In this document: one piece after another, positions 59,128 through 64,000 of the stretch
Numbering within the stretch: position 1 is the first letter of the stretch
How the letters are laid out: the number at the start of each line of letters is the position of its first letter
NCBI GenBank assembly: GCA_037447655.1
Contig: JBBHKE010002769.1
Location: 82,501 to 146,500, forward strand
Reading direction: 5' to 3'
Length of the DNA: 64,000 bases
DNA from: Zygnema cylindricum
Taxonomy: Eukaryota; Streptophyta; Zygnematophyceae; Zygnematales; Zygnemataceae
Notes under the pieces: model-generated
What the model was told of the DNA's origin: nothing
What the model saw: the letters and a program-made list of their open reading frames with translations, nothing else
Database searches by the model: none
Translations under genes and position numbers: made by a program

Positions 59128-60121
59128 TGCAATTGTGAGTCCCCATTTTACCAAAACTGAGGAAGCCTCTAGGTATTTTTCAACAAACCCACTTTCAACT
59201 AGAGCAACTGCCACCCAAGCAGACAAATAGAAAATATGACTGCACCCCTGTGCAGTCTGGACTCCCGTGAGCCCACTGCAAGAAGAATCAATGAAAATGC
59301 TTAACCAGGCGATTAATTATGGAGTGGCAAAGATGCCAATATTTATACAAGCTTGTTGGGAGAGAGGCAGCTACCTCCTCAAATCAATAAGTCCTAAACC
59401 CTCACACAATTCTTATCTACTGAGGTACGGAGCCAATCAGATGAGTGTAGAGTACATAAAAGTACTATGGCCGATGTACTTTCTGTACGGCCTGTGTACG
59501 ACAAGGCCTTGGAGTGGACGCCTGTCTCCTTCACACTTGTCCTCATGTTCTCCGGGATTTCCTCTTCTCAATGACATCGTGCCACGTGTCGCCAGGTCAT
59601 GTCACATCCAAAAACAGCCAAGGCGGCCATTCCAAGATCCCAGCGATAGTGCGGGCCGTCGGATTAAAACCGGCTTTAAATGACAGCCGTTAAAAAACAA
59701 ACGTCCGGTACATTTGTTTCGTGCGTACTACAACTCCAACTAGTTTCTTTGTTTTCTATTTATAATTCCGTTAATCGGATTAGTCACCTATTTATTGTTT
59801 AAATAGCTATCAAACCCTATGTATCCTAATGGACTACTACGACAGTCTGGTAAGAGTTTGACGGTATGCCTCGCCCTACCGGTCGGAGGATTGAGTCCTG
59901 CCGACTCAACCTTTTTGGTTGGGAGTGACTAAGGTTACTCTTAAGCGGTGCCTATGGAGCTAAGGCAGCCACGGCTCCACCGCCCTCTATCTCCTTCAGT
60001 GACTACAACAAGTATCGGGGCTAGAGAGAGAAGGTGGAGGCAAGCTGCCTGTGCTTTCCTTTTCTTTTTTATTATTTTCAACACCTAGAAAATACCTCCC
60101 CTAAATCTAGTGATTTCAACA
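59128..60121 (-). repeat. 5' LTR of element F
   Basis: 994 bp. Contains the GTAC cluster (about 59424-59500), CACGTG at 59583-59588, a weakened B-box GGATTGAGTCC (59888-59898), the hairpins CAACC-TTTTT-GGTTG and GAGTGAC..GTTACTC, and CCTTCAGTGACTACAACAAG near 59993. Confidence 0.9.
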
Positions 60122-60126
60122 TCGAC

Positions 60127-61107
60127 TACTTTAGTAAGATCCGTTATCCCCATCCCCGGAATTTCGGTATCATTAGGTCAAGTCCGCCACCATCCCTCGG
60201 ACAATTCTTCTGGTCCAGTACCCGGAACCTCTAGATCGGTCGGTTTGGATCACCAAAGCCTTTCGGCAGGGCGGAAACACGTTGTTGTAGGAGCCGATCT
60301 TTTGGTTGAGGCTAACACAGGAGTTGGAAACGTCTCCTCATTGGGAATGGGTGCGAATCTCCCTTTGCTGTCCCGATGGTCAAACCTCTTTCCTATGAAT
60401 GGATCTCGTGCTTCCCTCTCGATACCTCCTTCTCCTCTACGAGGCCACGAAGAGGTGCTACCTTGGAAGGGTCTGCTGGCTGTGGTGTCTTGAGTGGAAG
60501 ATGGGGGAGGGTGAGAATAGGGAGCTCTCTGGGACCGGTCCTGCACCGACTATGAAGAGTTGCTATCCAAAGAACTACTCAAAATCTCCACCACCCCTCC
60601 TATGGGTCTATCCACTCTCACTCGATCTGTGCAAGCCACTCTGTTTACCAACTCCTTCTTCACCTTCAGCTCATGGAGGTCGTAAAGGGCAAGGAGTTCC
60701 TTACAGCCTGGGCAACGTGGATCCGTCAAAACCGCTGGGTCAATCTGGATCTCGGCCCGAAAACCTTGGATGTGGTGTGAAGCCCGACCTCTGGAAGAGG
60801 ACCCATATTGGGCTCCTCTGCGCCTGCCGCTTTGGTTAGGCCATGGGAGACACTCGGTTCCTTTCCTGGGCGTGAGCCTGGGATTTTTTCTTTTCCTCTG
60901 CATAGACCATTGCGGCCTCTTCCAAGGAAAGGTAATGTTCAGGAGTCAAACTAGGAGGAGGAGAGGAGAAAAAACACCTGCCGGTTCCTTGGCCGGAGAC
61001 TCTATGGGTTCAAACTCCTCGAAACTTTGAGACAGTCCCTCTTGTACGAGCCTCACCTGCCGACACTGCTCTCCAGCTCCATTATCCGGAGTCCCTCCTC
61101 CCGCCAT
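60127..61107 (-). pseudogene. Upstream gag-like region of element H
   Basis: A minus-strand ATG at 61107 opens MAGGGTPDNGAGEQC and the frame is soon broken. Later pieces include CPGCKELLALYDLHELKVKKELV (60700-60640) and proline/arginine-rich stretches. It is continuous with 55575 once element F is removed. I cannot assign a domain. Confidence 0.5.
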
Positions 61108-61178
61108 GATGACAGAGGTAACGAGAGAAAGAGTTATGAATGTCACTAGAGCTCACTTCCAAAAAGAGAGCTTCCAAA

Positions 61179-61479
61179 TGAAATTCCATGGGCTCCATTG
61201 CCTAATCCTATACTAAATGGACAAAGCTAACTGCTACAGGATGTTTGACGGACGGTAGGTACCAGGATCAATTCTTCGGTGCGTCAAATACCTTTTAAGT
61301 AAACATACCATCATCTACTCCTATCTCTCTGGAGAGCTTAGGCAGCCATGGCTCTAGCTCCCTCTCCAGCCTTCAGTGACTACAACAAGTGTGGGGGCTT
61401 GGAGAAGGGAGTAAGAGGCAAATTGCCTCTGCTCTTTTTTTATCCTAATAAAGACCTAGAAAATACTCAAATATCAGCC
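61179..61479 (-). repeat. Internally deleted LTR of the E type
   Basis: 301 bp holding only the two ends of an E-like LTR (TGAAATTCCATGGGCTCC on one side, complement TGATATTTGAGTATTTTC on the other), probable target duplication CCAAA (61174-61178, 61480-61484). It keeps the B-box core GATCAATTC (61266-61274), the inverted repeat TTTGACG/CGTCAAA and the conserved 20-mer, but lacks the GTAC and G-box module. Confidence 0.7.
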
Positions 61480-61484
61480 CCAAA

Positions 61485-61930
61485 GTTAAAGCTCCTATCC
61501 CCTCCAATCTGAGCGGAGAGGTTCCTATTCAGTATTGTGCTTCGCCTACGAGAAGTCGATCGCACATTTACCCTCAAAACCCACTGTCTTGATCCAGGGG
61601 GTTTCAGTTTACTCCTTCATGGTCACTCCAAAGCAAAGATAACTCCAAATGAAGACACAAATGCACTACCAAGTAAAAATGTATAGGTAATAGGATTGGC
61701 TTTCTAGATTTAACAATATCACCTTGCCCTAGAAAAAGAGAATAAAAGGAAGAGAATGTGAAATTTAGCGAAGCAAGCTTAACATACCCCAGCAATAAAC
61801 GATGACAACTAGAGAAAGGCAATCCCTCTCCCGATAGTATCCTAAATAGTTATGGTGCTCCTTCAACCTCAGTGTCCGCAGCTCGAAACCGACCAAACTC
61901 TTCTCGGTTTCAAACAACAAAAAGTGCAAA
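61485..61930 (-). repeat. Module X, probable 5' LTR part of gypsy element H
   Basis: About 61545-61925 match 37306-37690 of the fused copy. On the minus strand X runs into the gag-side of element H, as a 5' LTR end would. No sharp end or primer site was identified. Confidence 0.55.
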
Positions 61931-62226
61931 AATTCCCTAACGGAAAGAGATCAACAGTAGCAAATAACGACCCCATACAATTCGAACGAAGCGATTTAAA
62001 GTGTAAGAGAAGGAAAATAAGAGAAAAAGATCCCGTTCCACTATAACAATTTAGATCTTTCGGTTAGGATAATGGATATGTAAAAATGAACCATCACGTA
62101 AACACAGAAGTAAACCTCAATAGAAACGAAACCTCACTGGTACTTCCTCATTTGACTTTGGGGGACCTAGTTCTGTCACCCAAAACTCCCATTTACACGC
62201 TAGCTGAAGAGCATCCGCTTCGTGTT

Positions 62227-62236
62227 NNNNNNNNNN
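62227..62236. other. Assembly gap (10 N)
   Basis: Ten N separate unrelated DNA (61931-62226, nothing recognised) from the middle of a copia protease. The true gap size is unknown, and the 5' part of element G presumably falls in it. Confidence 0.99.
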
Positions 62237-64000
62237 GGTAAGACTTCTATAATTACATATTCAGATGTACTCTACATTCCTCAGCTGAGTAAAAATCTTG
62301 TATCTACGTCTGTGCTAGATGACAAAGAGTTTGATACCTTCACTATAAAGGGAGCCTTTACTGCTAAGTATGGGGATGATGTTTACTTCACGGCAGATAA
62401 GGGTAGCCAAAGAATGTTTAGGCTTAACGTGAGTAATGAAAAGAAGAATGCTTACTATGTTGGTGTTCCTAAGTTGATGATTTGGCATAAGTGGTCGGGG
62501 CATGTGCATTTTGATAGGTTGAGGGAAATGAAAAAGCTTGGGGTAGTAGAAGGCATTCAGTTTGGGGATAATGAAATGATGGATGATTCTAGTGGTTGTG
62601 CTCAAGGTAAGGCTCACAGACTTCCCTTTCCCGAAGCCGCCACATATAGAGGTGAGAAAGTACTAGATTTGGTCCACAAAGATATTTGGGGACCTGAAAA
62701 GTACCTTCGGTTGGAGGAAAGAGGTTTATGTTGACAATAACCGATGATTGGGGTAGAGACTCTAGAATGTATTTCTTAAAAACAAAATTTGAAACATAAA
62801 ATTACTTCAAAGAATATAAAGCCTGGAGTGAGAAGTTGCATGAAACCCCCATTAAGAAAATAAGGAGTGATAATCGGGGTGAATATACCTTTAACTAGTT
62901 TGAAGAATATTTGAGAGATGAGGGAGTGTATCACCAAAAAACTGTACCATATAGCCTGGAACAAAATGGGGTAGCTGAGAGTTTGAATCCAACACTAGGA
63001 GATAGTGCATGCAGTATGTCAGCCGACAAGAATACAAGAAAGAGATTTTCGGCATAGGCAATGAACTGTGCCAACTACATTAAAAATAGAGTCCTTACCT
63101 CAGCTGTAAAGGGAGTGACACTTTCTGAGAGATGGGTTGGAAGGAAACCAGATATCTCTCACCTTAAAGTGTTCGGTAGCCAAGTTTAGAGTCTTGACAT
63201 GGGTAGGAAAAACTATAAACTAGATGCTAAGGGAAAACCTGGACACTTTGTGGGATATGATGAGGATGTTAACAGGTATAGAGTGTATGACTTAGCAAAG
63301 AAAGATATCATTCTGCTCAAACACCTAGTTGTGATGGATGAAGGGAAGTCATTTGACCCTTTGAAATATACAAAGAAGATAAGAATCAGATTTAAGTCCG
63401 AAAATGAGGAGAACTCGGTCATTCCCGAAAAGGACATGAGTGAAACCGTGATTGCTCATTCAGGGGAGATCCGAGATACAGGTGACTCACCGGAAACCTC
63501 ACATACTGTTATGGACTCCGAGGAGATAGAAGAAGTGGGACCAAAACGGTCTTCCATAGACAAGGGAGCCGATGAGACAGTGAGGAGAAATCCAAGACTT
63601 CCATCCTTTCCAACTTCGGAGTTTGAGGGAGGGAGAAAGAGCAGCAAAAGGATACAAGAAAAACAAGCCGCTTATAAGGTAACTAAGCTATCTCACCCAG
63701 ATGAGTCTCAAGCTTTCTTAGAGGTAGTGAATAGTCCAGAGAAAGAAAGAGGGATTAGAGCTATAAATGATGAGATGCCCTCCATCATGGAAGCAAATAC
63801 TTGGGAACTAGCGGATTGTCCTCTAGACAGAAAAACCTATTGAGTGTAAATGGGTATTTAAACTAAAACTGAACCCAGATAATACCATTGAGAGATATAA
63901 GGCTCGATTGGTAGCGAAGGGGTTCACCCAAAAGGAGGGGATTGACTATGAGGAGACCTTTGCTCCAGTTGTTCACTTCCCATCAGCAAGGACTCTCCTC
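62237..64000 (+). pseudogene. Copia element G pol fragment, runs off the window
   Basis: Closely related to B. Protease C-terminal part YIPQLSKNLVSTS, integrase zinc finger CSGCAQ (complete), core with HKDIWG (Asp kept), SDNRGEY and QNGVAESLN, then GKPGHFVGYDED and the acidic linker. The reverse transcriptase start is [17 protein letters not shown] at about 63850-63930. Stops at about 62798, 62896, 63055, 63188 and 63841. The four-G run before IDYEETFAP keeps the frame that B loses. Confidence 0.92.

Larger units (their letters stand above)
55581..60121 (-). mobile_element. Copia element F inserted in gypsy element H
   Basis: Perfect target duplication TCGAC (55576-55580, 60122-60126). The 5' LTR is complete (59128-60121). 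The 3' LTR retains only its U5-side half (55581 to about 56095), fused directly to the reverse transcriptase start. RNase H, most of reverse transcriptase and half an LTR are therefore deleted. Gag, protease and integrase are close to those of B but carry more stops. Confidence 0.93.
46346..61500 (-). mobile_element. Ty3/gypsy element H, decayed and twice interrupted
   Basis: On the minus strand the order is a 5' region with gag-like sequence (61107 down), gag with a zinc knuckle, protease, reverse transcriptase, RNase H and integrase, then a purine tract. Integrase after RNase H defines Ty3/gypsy. It is interrupted by copia F (55581-60121) and a solo LTR (50523-51200), both with target duplications, leaving about 9.5 kb of its own. 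Stops and frameshifts are throughout. The outer ends are not sharply defined. Confidence 0.85.

Overview
The window is plant-lineage (streptophyte) nuclear DNA. It has two spliced host genes with GT-AG introns in the first 16 kb; almost all the rest is a nest of LTR retrotransposons and small inverted-repeat elements. The two host proteins are closest to land-plant forms as I remember them. The UDP-glucose dehydrogenase coding region is cut by eight introns, unlike the largely uninterrupted coding regions I recall for flowering-plant UGD genes, so a streptophyte alga, bryophyte, fern or lycophyte fits better than an angiosperm. I cannot name the species. Runs of N at 62227-62236 mark an assembly gap.

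Layout. 1-3350: upstream DNA with one MITE. 3351-7418 (+): UDP-glucose 6-dehydrogenase, 9 exons, 481 aa, complete. 7419-10817: intergenic, one MITE. 10818-16004 (-): 5'-methylthioadenosine nucleosidase, 8 exons, 253 aa, complete, with MITEs in three introns. 16005-19457: no gene seen. 19458-24964 (+): Ty1/copia element C with both LTRs and a CCTTC target duplication. 25186 to about 32850 (-): copia element D, truncated at its 3' end and split by element A (26629-30806, target duplication GAGTT), a non-autonomous relative with gag but almost no pol. 33961-35939 (+): 5'-truncated element E of A's type. 35997-37700: a MITE, a hAT-like element and a gypsy-associated repeat. 37966-44393 (-): nearly complete copia element B (target duplication ACTGA). 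46346 to about 61500 (-): decayed Ty3/gypsy element H, interrupted by a solo LTR (50523-51200, TGAAG) and by copia element F (55581-60121, TCGAC). 62237-64000 (+): copia fragment G running off the window.

The host genes act in separate pathways: UDP-glucuronate supply for cell-wall polysaccharides, and the methionine salvage (Yang) cycle. They converge with 3.4 kb between them.

The most interesting signal is in the copia elements. Four preserved 5' LTR/internal junctions on the minus strand (A, B, D, F), and element C from a different lineage, carry the primer-binding site GGTTATGGGCCCAC. This complements the anticodon arm, not the 3' end, of plant initiator tRNA-Met, which implies half-tRNA priming as known for Drosophila copia. 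In A, B, D and F the gag reading frame runs through this site, so the AUG that pairs with the initiator anticodon is itself a gag codon and possible start. Their LTRs also share a GTAC cluster plus G-box in U3, an antisense tRNA-like segment with a B-box, and a conserved 20-mer in four copies. These are read by eye and need alignment to confirm.
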